Assembly: GCA_964635995.1 (NCBI GenBank)
Contig: CAZWRA010000002.1
Span: forward strand, 1 to 55,939
DNA from: JAGQLF01 sp964635995
Lineage (GTDB): Bacteria > Patescibacteriota > Dojkabacteria > J137
Reading direction: 5' to 3'
DNA: 55,939 nt
Part shown: positions 37,089 to 46,505 of the stretch, one piece after another
Position numbering within the stretch: the first letter of the stretch is position 1
Layout: every line of letters begins with the position of its first letter
The notes under the pieces: model-generated
Database searches by the model: none
Told to the model about the DNA's origin: nothing
What the model saw: only the letters and a program-made list of their open reading frames with translations
Program-made: the position numbers and the translations under genes

Positions 37089-37628
37089 TTAAATAGAAAA
37101 AACTTTAATTAAGAATTCTATATGTTCATTCAAATCCTTACCGATCATTTCAGCTCCTTCTCTTATGTCATCTCTACTAACTGCTGCAGCGAAGTGAGAG
37201 TCTTTTAACTTTTTAGTTATAGATTTAACCTTCATCCCACTAAATCCTTCAGGTCTAACTAAGCTAGCTGCATTCATAAATCCAGAAATTTCATCACAAG
37301 CAAAAAGATATTTCTCAATATCTGTTTCAGCTTTCTTACTAGTTCTTCCAGGGGCATGAGCTGCTATTGCATCTAAAATTGTCTTTTCATAACCTAATTC
37401 GGGAAGAATTTCGTTTATTGCTTTATTAGGGTGTTCATCCGGGTATTTTTCCCAATCTAAATCGTGTAATAGTCCAGCTGTCCACCATAATTCAATTTCT
37501 TCATCTGATTTTCCAAGTTCTTTAGCATAAGCTTCCATAGCCTTAGCTACCATTTCACAATGTTTTCGAAGTGATTCATTTTTAATGTATTCCGCTAATA
37601 ATTTCTGTGATTCTTCCCTTGTTTTCAT
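37089..37628 (-). CDS. HD-domain metal-dependent phosphohydrolase
   Basis: HD-superfamily enzyme: LRKHCEMVAKAM gives the first His, WTAGLLHDLDWEKYP the HD pair, AIAAHAP the next His, and YLFACDEISGF the last Asp. The 179-aa length suits a single HDIG-type domain acting on nucleotides or phosphoesters; substrate unknown. It starts 8 nt after the RNase H gene, so they are co-transcribed. Confidence 0.85.
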   Translation of the reverse strand: MKTREESQKLLAEYIKNESLRKHCEMVAKAMEAYAKELGKSDEEIELWWTAGLLHDLDWEKYPDEHPNKAINEILPELGYEKTILDAIAAHAPGRTSKKAETDIEKYLFACDEISGFMNAASLVRPEGFSGMKVKSITKKLKDSHFAAAVSRDDIREGAEMIGKDLNEHIEFLIKVFSI

Positions 37629-37636
37629 AACAGTAC

Positions 37637-38038
37637 TTAATTCTTTATAGAATCTAAAATAATATTTACCATTTGATCTGCAAACTTATTTTCAGATCTT
37701 GGAATATGTTTAAAACTGAGACTTTTAAACGCCTTTGAAAGCTTATTAACCTTTTCATAAAGTTCCTTCATATCCTCGTGTTTTACTTGGTACTCACCAT
37801 TCATCTGCTTAACTACTAACTCACTATCTAAATGACAGATTACTTCTAATGCATCATTACTTAATGCAATTTCTAATCCTTCTAGAAGAGCTGAATATTC
37901 AGCTGAATTGTTTGTTTTATTACCTAGAAAACTTCCAGAAAAATCAATTAAATTATCGTTTTCATCAAAAAGAAATATACCTGTAGCAGAAGATCCTGGA
38001 TTTCCTCTAGCACCACCATCTGTGAATAATTTAAACAT
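37637..38038 (-). CDS. Ribonuclease H-fold protein (RNase HI type)
   Basis: Cleaves RNA in RNA-DNA hybrids. FTDGGARGNPG supplies the first catalytic Asp (D7), NNSAEYSALLEGLEIAL the Glu, CHLDSELVVKQMNG the second Asp, and RSENKFADQMVN the last Asp. At 133 aa it is the compact form, like the standalone RnhA/RnhC-type domain of Gram-positives. A TATTAA box lies 6 nt before the ATG. Confidence 0.9.
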   Translation of the reverse strand: MFKLFTDGGARGNPGSSATGIFLFDENDNLIDFSGSFLGNKTNNSAEYSALLEGLEIALSNDALEVICHLDSELVVKQMNGEYQVKHEDMKELYEKVNKLSKAFKSLSFKHIPRSENKFADQMVNIILDSIKN

Positions 38039-38116
38039 GGGTTATTAATAACTTTTAAAAGTTTAACACACAAAAAAGTACATAAGTACCTTGTTACCTA
38101 AGACTTATATACTAAT

Positions 38117-38680
38117 TTACTTACATTCCCAGAGGTATGAAAGTCCTTCAGCAAACATTCTTGCTGTAACATGAACTTGAGCGTAAGGATCGTAGATTGA
38201 AGATTCTGGAATGCCATATCTTGAAGCTCTAATTGGCCAATAATTTACATGGTGTTGGAATAATCCAAAGTAGATATTATTAGCAGCATATGGATTACCA
38301 CTACTCTCGCAATACATAATTCTAATAACCTGACTTGCATCGCAACCTACTGCTGCACATTGTTCAATAATTATTGATTCATAAGCTTTAGGGGATGTTT
38401 GAACCCAAAGCTGCCTTTTCTGATTTTGAAGAATTTGTACTTTTTCGAATTCAGTTTGATCTAAATCTTCTTTAATAAATCCTAAGACATTTGCCTCAGC
38501 TTCGACTTGAACTAGATCATTTGTCCTTAGAGTTCTTACACTAGCTCTAACATCTTTAGGGTCTTCGAGATTTACTAGAATTGAAATACCAGTTATAAAA
38601 GCAAATAGAAGTAATATTGCTTTCAATAAACTAATTTTCTTAATATAAATATTGGGCGACGGGTCGTCCTTCTTTTCCAT
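38117..38680 (-). CDS. Secreted lysozyme-like (SLT-type) protein
   Basis: One N-terminal membrane helix or signal (about 17-35), a linker helix, then a lysozyme-like domain: VIRIMYCESSGNPYAANN with the catalytic Glu, followed by YFGLFQHHVNYWPIRA and the final helix ARMFAEGLSYLWEC. Such domains cut peptidoglycan. 187 aa. It lies between pgk and the RNase H gene on the same strand. A likely pair of Cys could form a disulfide outside the cell. Confidence 0.8.
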   Translation of the reverse strand: MEKKDDPSPNIYIKKISLLKAILLLFAFITGISILVNLEDPKDVRASVRTLRTNDLVQVEAEANVLGFIKEDLDQTEFEKVQILQNQKRQLWVQTSPKAYESIIIEQCAAVGCDASQVIRIMYCESSGNPYAANNIYFGLFQHHVNYWPIRASRYGIPESSIYDPYAQVHVTARMFAEGLSYLWECK

Positions 38681-38720
38681 TATAATTGACCAAACCTAAG
38701 GGCGTTGAGTCTTCTAAAAA

Positions 38721-39932
38721 TTATTTCAATTTTTGCTCCTCACATAATAAATCAAGAACACTGAATTTGTCACCTCCAAGATATTTAAGCATCATTCCTC
38801 CCCCAATTGAGACGTGATTAAACCTCTTTGGTTTAATTCTTAGAAGTTGCATCGCGTAAGTTGTGTCTGCTCCTCCAGCTACTTTAAAAGCATCCTTAGG
38901 AGTTGAAAGGGCTATATATTCACCTATTGCCTCAGTTCCTTTATTAAACTTTTCCCATTCAAAAACTCCCATAGGACCATTCCACAAAACAGTCTTTGCA
39001 GATTCGATAACTTCTCGAAATTGTGCAGTAGTTTTAGGACCTATATCTAAACCCATTAATGACTTTGGGATTTGTTGTGTTTTAACTTCAGTTGTTTTTG
39101 TTCTAGCTTCAAACTTCTCTCCTGCAATATGGTCAATAGGTAATAAAATCTCTACTTTTGCCTTCTCAGCTTTTTTTAGAATTTTCTCGGCTTTTTTTAT
39201 TGATTTTTCATCTACTAAAGACTTTCCAACCTCAACTCCCATTGCTTTAAGGAATGTATATGCCATTGCCCCTCCAATAATCATTGAATCTACTTTTGTA
39301 ATAAGAGCTTCAAGAAGAAGCACTTTTGTATCGACTTTAACACCTCCAATCACAGCTACATAAGGACTCTCAGGTTCTTCTCCAATTTTGTTTAAAGCTT
39401 CAATCTCTTTTTGCATTGCGAAACCTGCGAAACTTGGCATTAATTTAGGCAGGTCATATACAGAAGCATGTTCTCTATATACTCCGAAAGCATCATTTAC
39501 ATAAATATCGCAAAGCTCGGCCAAAGGTTTAATGAATTCTACTCTTTCAGTTTCTTTAGAACTCTCTTCAAATGGAGAAAATCGAAGGTTTTCTAATAAA
39601 AGAACTTCACCTTTTTCCATGAATTTTATTGAGTTTTCACAAGCGCTAACATGAGCGAACTTAATAGGCTTATTTAAAAGCTTTCCTAGTTCAAACCTAG
39701 CAGTCATTAGAGAAAGTTCATCTACAGACTCTCCATTTGGCCTTCCAGCGTGTGAAAGCAGAACAACTTTACAGTTCTTTTCTAAAAGATAATCAATTGT
39801 CTTTATAGAAGATTGGATTCGGGTGTTATCCTTAATTTCTCCATTCTCCATAGGAACATCGAAATTTACCCTGACAATAACTGTTTTTTCTCCAACTTTT
39901 ATGTCTTGAATTTTCCGAATGTTTTCGTACAT
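38721..39932 (-). CDS. pgk: Phosphoglycerate kinase
   Basis: Glycolytic enzyme making ATP from 1,3-bisphosphoglycerate. VIVRVNFDVPMENGEI, LLSHAGRPNG, LLLENLRFSPFE, NDAFGVYREHAS, VAVIGGVKVDTK, WNGPMGVFE and VAGGADTTYA all match; length 403 aa is normal. In the usual GGGA/S loop near the C-terminus it has SIGGGMMLKYLGG, a small variation. A TATAAT box lies about 24 nt upstream. Confidence 0.97.
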   Translation of the reverse strand: MYENIRKIQDIKVGEKTVIVRVNFDVPMENGEIKDNTRIQSSIKTIDYLLEKNCKVVLLSHAGRPNGESVDELSLMTARFELGKLLNKPIKFAHVSACENSIKFMEKGEVLLLENLRFSPFEESSKETERVEFIKPLAELCDIYVNDAFGVYREHASVYDLPKLMPSFAGFAMQKEIEALNKIGEEPESPYVAVIGGVKVDTKVLLLEALITKVDSMIIGGAMAYTFLKAMGVEVGKSLVDEKSIKKAEKILKKAEKAKVEILLPIDHIAGEKFEARTKTTEVKTQQIPKSLMGLDIGPKTTAQFREVIESAKTVLWNGPMGVFEWEKFNKGTEAIGEYIALSTPKDAFKVAGGADTTYAMQLLRIKPKRFNHVSIGGGMMLKYLGGDKFSVLDLLCEEQKLK

Positions 39933-40022
39933 TTACTTGTTTTTTACCTTTCAATTATACCATAAAATCAAGTGTTACGAAGAAGTTCGTTCATATTATA
40001 TGAACACAACTTGCTCTCGATT

Positions 40023-41854
40023 TTAGGCAGCTAAGTATCTATATATTCGAGATTGTTCAGTTGTAATTGGTCCTAGGGTAACTTCCTGTATAAAATTCTG
40101 CATAGCAGCTATAAGTTCTTCCTTTTTTGAAGGGTCGTTTTCTTTTAAAATCTTATTTAATGCTTAACGAACTAAGATCATAGCTCCAGCATAAGCAATA
40201 TAGTTTGGCCCATAAGCAAAGAACTGTGTATGTGCTACTGATGATCTATAAGAATCAGCAGAATGAGAAGGGAAAACATAACCATTTTCTTTTAACCTAT
40301 TTAAAACCTCAGCTGGAATATTCTTATATTCTAAAAGAACTTCTTCAGGTAGATCAAATAGTTCTGAAGCTGTAGTTGCATTGTCAAGTAGGTCGAAAAA
40401 CCTTAAATTACTAAATAGAAAGGCTGTTCTGTATACATGATACTCCCATGCTCTAACAAATGTCTCATCTCTTTGCCTTATATCTGTTGGATTAATTAAT
40501 ATAGGAATAAGGAGTTCACTGAAAAATGCGTGTATTTCTCCCATTTGATTACTGAATCTATCAGTAACTCTAAATTGAGATTTATTAGAAAGTACATGGA
40601 ATGCATGACCTAATTCATGGAAAATACTACTGCTTAAATACATTGTTCCTGTTTCACCAGTTCCGAAAAGTGTAATTAATACTGATTTTTCGAATTTATC
40701 ACTCGTATATGGCGTAGTAACATAAGCTGCAGGAGCATATTTAGAGTTTAATTGTAAATTAATAGAGTAAGCCTTTCCATCTTGCTCCAACTCAATGACA
40801 ACAATGCCGTTTTCACTATTATAGTTGTTGCTTATAACATTAAATCCGTACATTTGACTCAGGTACTGTACCCCAAGATCGATACAAGGTAATGTTTCAA
40901 CATGGTAGTCAGGAGATAAGTATTCTCTAACTGTTTCTCTTTCAAATTCGTCGACTTTATCGCCTATAATTTCACGAGTAATAGCGTGGTTTATTGATTG
41001 TTCAGCTGATCTATTACCGAAAACAGCATAATACATTACATCTTCAGGTCCTACACTAGTTAAATCAATATCTAATCCTTCTATTAAAGCACCAAGTTCT
41101 AACTCAGCCTTTTTTGCAATTGCTTGATAGTTATCAGCTATGAAATTTTTAACACCAGTATTATCTCCAAAAAATGACTCTACCATCCAGGGATTAATAC
41201 CAGTTAATCTCTCAATTGATCTAGTTATTTTTATTATTTCCGAAATCCTTTCAAGAGCCTTAGCTTCAGGGTAATTCACAGGATCTCCATGTCCAAATAC
41301 TGAGAGTATTTCATAAGTAGCTCTTCTTTCTTCTTTTGTTGATCCCTGTTTCCATAATTCAGGTCTATGCTTATTAATAGGAGTGTAATTAAGCTGGTCT
41401 AATAGATCTTGCATATCCCTATAAGATCTACTTAAAACTGCCTGACCTTCCATAACTGCTTTTCTATCATCAGCATTATCTAAATGTGCTCCATTAGCTC
41501 TAAATATCCGTTTTAACGCAACCAAAGCTTCTCTTTGCTCAGCTGTATCAGATGTAATACGCTCAACTCGACTATAATTTTGTGGAGAATAGAATCCTTC
41601 TTTTAAAGCAACTATTTGATCAGTTATATTTTCTTTAATTCTTGTAACATCATCAGTAGTTAGACTCGGGATTAGCGAAAGAGTACTCATAATTATTTCA
41701 AGATCTTGTATATTACCGTAAACAGTATCGAATTCGTTCAAGTCTATGTCTTCTAGCTGCTCTATTCTTGATATCTGAAAAAAGCTTGTAGATATCTAGC
41801 CTCAATAGAAGCTTCTAAACTTGAATATGAAATCTCTGATAAACTTTCTTACAT
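40023..41854 (-). pseudogene. HExGH metallopeptidase (M3/oligoendopeptidase-like), broken
   Basis: The longest piece (41741 to 40164) carries SSIFHELGHAFHVLSNKS with zinc ligands HExGH, and GEIHAFFSELLIPIL downstream, as in oligoendopeptidase F-like enzymes. It ends at TAA 40164, but the same frame continues ALNKILKENDPSKKEELIAA, MQNFIQEVTLG, to TAA 40023. Upstream, another frame (ISYSSLEASIEARYLQAFF) runs from ATG 41854 whose second codon is TAA, joined by a frameshift near 41775. No good start exists for the middle piece (TTG 41741 at best). Confidence 0.7.
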
Positions 41855-41910
41855 TATATTTTTTAAACACAGGATTATATCAGCATGATATAGGATTCCA
41901 AAACATTTTC

Positions 41911-43167
41911 TTATTTTGAAATTATTTCTTTACCCATGTATTTTTGTAGAACTTCAGGGATTTTTATTGAACCGTCTTTCTGTTGGAAATTTTCAATAAT
42001 TGCTACAGGGAATCTAGATAGTGCAATTGCAGTTCCATTCAACATATGAACATATTGATTGTTTCCATCTTTATCTTTATATCGAATGTTTAGATTTCTA
42101 GCCTGATAATCAGTGCAGTTAGATGTTGATGTAATTTCACCATAATCATTTCTTCCAGGCATCCATGCTTCTAAATCATATTTCTTAGCAGCAATTGCAC
42201 CTAAATCAGCAGTACATTGTTGTAATACTTTGAAGTGCAATCCTAGCTCAGATGCAATTTCTTTTTCGATATTTAGCATTTCTTGATGTATTTCTTCAGA
42301 TTGCTCTGGAGTGCAGTGCGCAAACATTTCGAGTTTTGTGAATTGATGCGTTCGATAAAGACCCTTTGAGTACTTTCCGTATGCACCTGCTTCTTTTCTA
42401 AAACAATGAGAAACTGCTACATATTTCTTTGGTAAATCTTCTAGATTAAATATCTCATCAGCATGATATCCAGCCATAGTTACTTCTGCTGTTGCTATTA
42501 AACCTAAGTCCTCTCCTTCAATTTCATAAGTTTGTGCTTCATCGCCTTTTGGAGCATATCCTGTTCCTAAATAGAATTTAGATTTAGCAAGATCTGGAGT
42601 TTGGAAAAGTTCATAGCCTTTCTGGACAAATTTATGAAGTCCAAATTGGATTAATGCATATTCTAATAGAACAGCATCTCCTTTTAAATAATAGAATTGA
42701 GAACCACTTACCTTTGCAGCAGTCTCGAAATCAATAATTCCTAGATCAATCATTAAATCTAGATGATTCTTAGGTTCAAAGTCAAAATTAGGTTTTTCTC
42801 CAATAAACTCTAAATCTAGATTATCATCTTCACTTGTACCTTTAGGAACATCATCAAAATGAATGTTTGGAATTGAATTTATTAAATCATTCCAGTGAGT
42901 CTCAAGCTCCTCAAGTTTAGATTCAGTAATCTCGATTTCCTCTTTAAGGCTTTTTACTTTGTCGATAATTTCCTGATCGGGTTTCCCTTTCAGTCCTTTA
43001 CTTAATTCATTACGTTCAGCTCTTAGAGTATCTCTTTTTACAATAAGATCATTTCTTTCTTTATCAATTTGCAACCAATTCTCAACAATTTCTGAATTAT
43101 TACCTCTTTCTTCAGTATTTTTCTTTACTTTATCGGGATTTTCTCTAATAAAATTTGGATCTATCAT
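41911..43167 (-). CDS. serS: Seryl-tRNA synthetase
   Basis: Class II synthetase with the N-terminal antiparallel coiled-coil arm (about 25-100) that grips the long variable arm of tRNA-Ser, then GSQFYYLKGDAVLLEYAL, LIATAEV, SHCFRKEAGAYGKYSKGLYR (motif 2) and LNGTAIALSR (motif 3). Length 418 aa is normal. No T-box is visible on its strand, unlike the divergent glyS. Starts at ATG 43167. Confidence 0.97.
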   Translation of the reverse strand: MIDPNFIRENPDKVKKNTEERGNNSEIVENWLQIDKERNDLIVKRDTLRAERNELSKGLKGKPDQEIIDKVKSLKEEIEITESKLEELETHWNDLINSIPNIHFDDVPKGTSEDDNLDLEFIGEKPNFDFEPKNHLDLMIDLGIIDFETAAKVSGSQFYYLKGDAVLLEYALIQFGLHKFVQKGYELFQTPDLAKSKFYLGTGYAPKGDEAQTYEIEGEDLGLIATAEVTMAGYHADEIFNLEDLPKKYVAVSHCFRKEAGAYGKYSKGLYRTHQFTKLEMFAHCTPEQSEEIHQEMLNIEKEIASELGLHFKVLQQCTADLGAIAAKKYDLEAWMPGRNDYGEITSTSNCTDYQARNLNIRYKDKDGNNQYVHMLNGTAIALSRFPVAIIENFQQKDGSIKIPEVLQKYMGKEIISK

Positions 43168-43246
43168 GGTTTTTATATGTAAATAAATAAACTAATTCAA
43201 ATTAGGAAAGCATTTATCCCCGGAGGGATGTTTTGAAAAAGTTTAT

Positions 43247-43275
43247 TTGTAATTTATTCATAAAGGGATTATACA
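43247..43275 (+). promoter_or_regulatory. Putative promoter of the glyS leader
   Basis: TTGTAA, 17 bp, TATACA. It would start transcription near 43283, about 155 nt before the T-box sequence. Confidence 0.45.
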
Positions 43276-43284
43276 CTATCTTTA

Positions 43285-43500
43285 ATAAGAGAAGCATCAC
43301 TAAGCTCTTGTTTAAGTATATGCTAAGTGATATTATTGGTTAATTACTTAAGCCCTTGGAAAGGCTAGATGTGAGAACATGACAGATTAAGTAAAACAAG
43401 AGACTAAAGTTATTGGATATCATGCTTTGGTAATTAGGGTGGAACCGCGGTGAAAATCGTCCCTAGCAAATATATTTTATTTGTTAAGGACGATTTTTTT
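43285..43500 (+). promoter_or_regulatory. T-box riboswitch leader of glyS
   Basis: The T-box sequence AGGGTGGAACCGCGG is at 43436-43450. CTCTTGTTT (43315-43323) pairs with AAACAAGAG downstream, the probable base of stem I, and AGTA follows its 5' strand as in specifier loops. Antiterminator: TAGGG with CCCTA around the T-box. Competing terminator: AAAATCGTCC with GGACGATTTT plus T-run (43453-43500). Uncharged tRNA-Gly should allow readthrough. I could not place a glycine specifier codon with confidence. Confidence 0.9.
43453..43500 (+). terminator. T-box-controlled terminator before glyS
   Basis: Ten-bp outer stem AAAATCGTCC / GGACGATTTT, an inner CAAATA/TATTTG pairing and TTTTTTT, ending directly at the glyS ATG. 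Its 3' strand contains AAGGA, the likely ribosome-binding site, so the folded form would also hide it. Confidence 0.9.
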
Positions 43501-44979
43501 ATGGAAACAAAAATCACTTCCTTAGATCAACTTAAAGCTTGGGCAAAGGAAAATGGATTCATTTTCTCATCCTCTGAAATATATGGAGGCTTTCAAGCAG
43601 TTTATGACTACGGTCATTACGGATATCTTCTTAAAGAAAATATTCAAAATTTATGGCAAAAAGCCATGTGGCAAAATAGAGATGACGTTGTATCTCTAGA
43701 TTCAGGAATATTTATGCATCCTAAAACTTGGGAAGCAAGCGGACATGTTGGTGGATTTTCCGACGTTTTAGTTGAAGATAAGAAGACGCATAAAAGATAT
43801 AGAGCTGACCATGTTATCGAGGATCATATTAAAAATAGTAAAGATTTTCAGGATAAGAAACAAGGATTTATTGACGCTATTGAAGACGTGGATGTTAAAA
43901 ACGCTCTAGAGAAAGAAGACATGGATAAATTAAATCCAAGTCAATTAGCAGCAATCATTGAACTTTTAGATGTAAAAAGTCCTGATGGAAATGCTCTTGC
44001 TGATGCAAGAAATTTCAATCTTCTTGTTAAATCTAATCTTGGAACAACTGATGCTACTTTTAATGATGAGAATGTTTCTTATTTAAGAGGAGAAACATGT
44101 CAGGGAATTTATCTTAACTATAAGAATGTTATTGATAATCTTAGAGTTAAAGTACCTTTTGGAATAGCTCAAGTAGGAAAGGCATTTAGAAATGAGATTG
44201 TTGCGAGACAATTTGTATTTAGAACAAGAGAATTTGAACAAATGGAGCTTCAATACTTTATTCATCCTGAAATGAATGAGGAGGTTTATAAAGAGTGGAA
44301 AGATGAGCGAATGAACTGGTATGTTAATGTTTTGGGAATAAGTAAAGATAGTCTAAAGTTTAGACCTCATGAAAAACTTATCTTCTATGCTAAAGCTGCA
44401 GAAGATATTGTATATAAATTCAACTCAATGGATAAGTTCGATGAGATTGAGGGAATTCACGCAAGATCAGATTATGATCTTTCTCAACATGCAAAGTTCT
44501 CAGGTCAAAAATTAGATTATTTCGATCAGGAAAGAGGTGAGAGATATGTTCCATGGATTGTTGAAGCATCTTGCGGATTAAATAGATTAGTAATGATGGT
44601 TCTTGATCATTTCTGGAAGAATGAGAAAATTGACTCAACTGGAGATGAAAAAAGAGATTATAGAACTGTTCTAAAACTACCTGTAAATCTTGCTCCTATA
44701 AAAATTGCCGTCTTACCTTTATCTAAGAAAGAGGATTTGGTAAATAAATCAAAAGAGATTAAGAAAATGCTACAGGAAAAATATATGACTGAGTATGATG
44801 AAACAGCATCTATCGGAAAAAGATATAGAAGACAGGATGAGATAGGAACACCTTTCTGCATTACTGTAGATTTTGAAACACTAGAAGACAATGCAGTAAC
44901 AGTTAGAGATAGGGACTCAATGAAACAAGAAAGAATCAAAATAGATGATTTAAAAAAGTACTTTTTTGATAAATTCTAG
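43501..44979 (+). CDS. glyS: Glycyl-tRNA synthetase (dimeric type)
   Basis: Charges tRNA-Gly. Typical of the alpha2 GlyRS: FIFSSSEIYGGFQAVYDYG, LDSGIFMHPKTWEASGHVGG and FSDVLVEDKKTHKRYRADH, then the class II motif FRTREFEQMELQYF and WIVEASCGLNRLVM, with an anticodon-binding domain at the C-terminus (APIKIAVLPLS). I start it at ATG 43501; an upstream in-frame ATG (43450) lies inside the T-box and is not used. 492 aa. Controlled by the T-box leader. Confidence 0.96.
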   Translation: METKITSLDQLKAWAKENGFIFSSSEIYGGFQAVYDYGHYGYLLKENIQNLWQKAMWQNRDDVVSLDSGIFMHPKTWEASGHVGGFSDVLVEDKKTHKRYRADHVIEDHIKNSKDFQDKKQGFIDAIEDVDVKNALEKEDMDKLNPSQLAAIIELLDVKSPDGNALADARNFNLLVKSNLGTTDATFNDENVSYLRGETCQGIYLNYKNVIDNLRVKVPFGIAQVGKAFRNEIVARQFVFRTREFEQMELQYFIHPEMNEEVYKEWKDERMNWYVNVLGISKDSLKFRPHEKLIFYAKAAEDIVYKFNSMDKFDEIEGIHARSDYDLSQHAKFSGQKLDYFDQERGERYVPWIVEASCGLNRLVMMVLDHFWKNEKIDSTGDEKRDYRTVLKLPVNLAPIKIAVLPLSKKEDLVNKSKEIKKMLQEKYMTEYDETASIGKRYRRQDEIGTPFCITVDFETLEDNAVTVRDRDSMKQERIKIDDLKKYFFDKF

Positions 44980-45015
44980 GGTTTGACCTTATAATCAATA
45001 GTATTTGAAATTAAT

Positions 45016-45426
45016 ATGAGATTAAGAACTTCAAGCGTTTTAAAACTAGAACATGCTTTGTGTAACCAAGAAGTTATTTTCGAAACCCACCAGGGAAAAC
45101 GTATAGACGTATCTGGTGGGAGAGGAAAGATGGATGTAAAAAAGTTTCTTGGTTTTATTAAGCCAGAAATGGCATCTCAAGTTGAAGCTATGGATTATGG
45201 TCCAATATCATTAGAGAACAATGAACATCTTGGAATTGAGATAAGAAAATATTTCCATGGAAATTTTAATGTACATGAGTCTCATGCGGATAAACTAGTT
45301 TTTGTAGGTAGATTAAGAGACACTGCTTTGTCTCAAAGAGATCAGATACCAGATGATCAAAGAGCAAATTACGAAGCGACTTTAGAGGTCATGAATAATC
45401 TTGTAGGACAAGCTATTGAGTCTTAA
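45016..45426 (+). CDS. Hypothetical protein, 136 aa
   Basis: Family unknown. A small soluble protein with mixed alpha/beta character (VIFETHQGKRIDVSGGRGKM; LEVMNNLVGQAIES). The promoter looks good: TTGATA, 18 bp, TATAAT, with a leader of about 20 nt. Codons 24-35 form a perfect 8-bp mRNA hairpin (45086-45120). Convergent with the next gene, overlapping by 4 nt. Confidence 0.5.
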   Translation: MRLRTSSVLKLEHALCNQEVIFETHQGKRIDVSGGRGKMDVKKFLGFIKPEMASQVEAMDYGPISLENNEHLGIEIRKYFHGNFNVHESHADKLVFVGRLRDTALSQRDQIPDDQRANYEATLEVMNNLVGQAIES

Positions 45427-46151
45427 ATAGAAACATCTGATAGATCTATATCTTCTATTTCTCTAAGTCTTTGTTCAACAAACTCTCTTCCCTCTTCCTC
45501 ATTATAGTGTTTAAAACCGAATACTGTATTTTTCATCATATCTAGGTCAGTTAAGTCACTACATGGAATAGGATATATCCCATATACTTTTTTATTATGA
45601 GCAAGTGTTTTTGGGAGATCTTCAGTTGAAGCTTTACCAGGATAGACTAAATAATTATCGTCGGTTGTAATTCTTGAATTACTATCTCTATTAACTTTTT
45701 CAAGTAATTCTATTTCTGTTAAATGAGGAACGTCTGATTCTTCTTCTCCAATAAAGTAATAAAAATCAGTTACATTTGCTTTAAAAAAGCAGAATTGTTT
45801 AGATTTATGTAAAGGTTCGATTACTAAATTAGGAGAATCACTAAGTTCGAGAGCTCCTACCTTATCGATCTCTTCTCCAGCTATGTTTTTAACAGAAATA
45901 TAATTATCTGAGGATAGATTCCTGACTTTAATTCTTGTAATCTCCATTACATCAAGAGGTATAGTTTTGTTATCAAGCTCAACAATAATCTCCTCGCCAT
46001 AAAAATTTAATAAGACAACAGTAGTAATATTAGGCTGGATTAATTTTATTAATAGGAATAGGATAGAAAGGACAATTATTAACCCTAAAGCAATAAAACT
46101 AAGTATTGCTCCGTATACTTGTAATTTATAACCAATTGGGAATCCTTTCAT
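45423..46151 (-). CDS. Single-pass membrane protein, 242 aa
   Basis: One membrane helix (about 12-37), then an extracellular or periplasm-side domain with beta-strand character (NITTVVLLNFYGEEIIVEL; VFGFKHYNEEEGREF). No family recognised. It follows the RNHCP gene on the same strand by 39 nt. Confidence 0.55.
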   Translation of the reverse strand: MKGFPIGYKLQVYGAILSFIALGLIIVLSILFLLIKLIQPNITTVVLLNFYGEEIIVELDNKTIPLDVMEITRIKVRNLSSDNYISVKNIAGEEIDKVGALELSDSPNLVIEPLHKSKQFCFFKANVTDFYYFIGEEESDVPHLTEIELLEKVNRDSNSRITTDDNYLVYPGKASTEDLPKTLAHNKKVYGIYPIPCSDLTDLDMMKNTVFGFKHYNEEEGREFVEQRLREIEDIDLSDVSI

Positions 46152-46190
46152 ATTGTAATGTAGCCTAAAACGCCCATCTAATCAAGCGAT

Positions 46191-46496
46191 TTACCATATT
46201 TTTTGATATAAATTAATGATCATTTCTCGATTGTCATCCGGTGCAGAAATGTTTTTAATTATTTCGTTATACTTTTTACAACGATAGACAATTCTCTCCT
46301 TATTATTAATAGACTCAATTCCAATAGGTTCAAGGACACCTTTACACTTATTTTGTCTATCACCAGGATTTATATCCACATGAAGTCCGAAAAGGCAATT
46401 AGTACAATGATCTCTTGAGCTTGTTGGATGAGGCGGCACTAACTCCTTACAATTAATACAAACAAAGCTCTCATTTTTCTTCTCAAACTTTTTCAT
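46191..46496 (-). CDS. RNHCP-domain zinc protein
   Basis: 101 aa matching the RNHCP family: FVCINCKELVPP, RDHCTNCLFGLHVDINPGDR and CKGVLEPIGI, then YRCKKYNE and DDNREMI. The Cys and His residues likely bind zinc. The usual RNHCPxC signature is RDHCTNC here. The function of the family is unknown. TATAAT lies 8 nt before the ATG. Located 9 nt downstream of the MgtC-type gene. Confidence 0.88.
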   Translation of the reverse strand: MKKFEKKNESFVCINCKELVPPHPTSSRDHCTNCLFGLHVDINPGDRQNKCKGVLEPIGIESINNKERIVYRCKKYNEIIKNISAPDDNREMIINLYQKIW

Positions 46497-46505
46497 TGAG
46501 AGAGA

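Noticed and set aside
43201..43240. A second T-box or riboswitch for serS on the minus strand
   Set aside because: A small hairpin (ATCCC CGGA GGGAT) is present, but no T-box sequence or terminator T-run in that direction.
43450..43500. Glycyl-tRNA synthetase starting at the upstream in-frame start in the leader
   Set aside because: That stretch is the T-box and terminator; the conserved protein begins at 43501.
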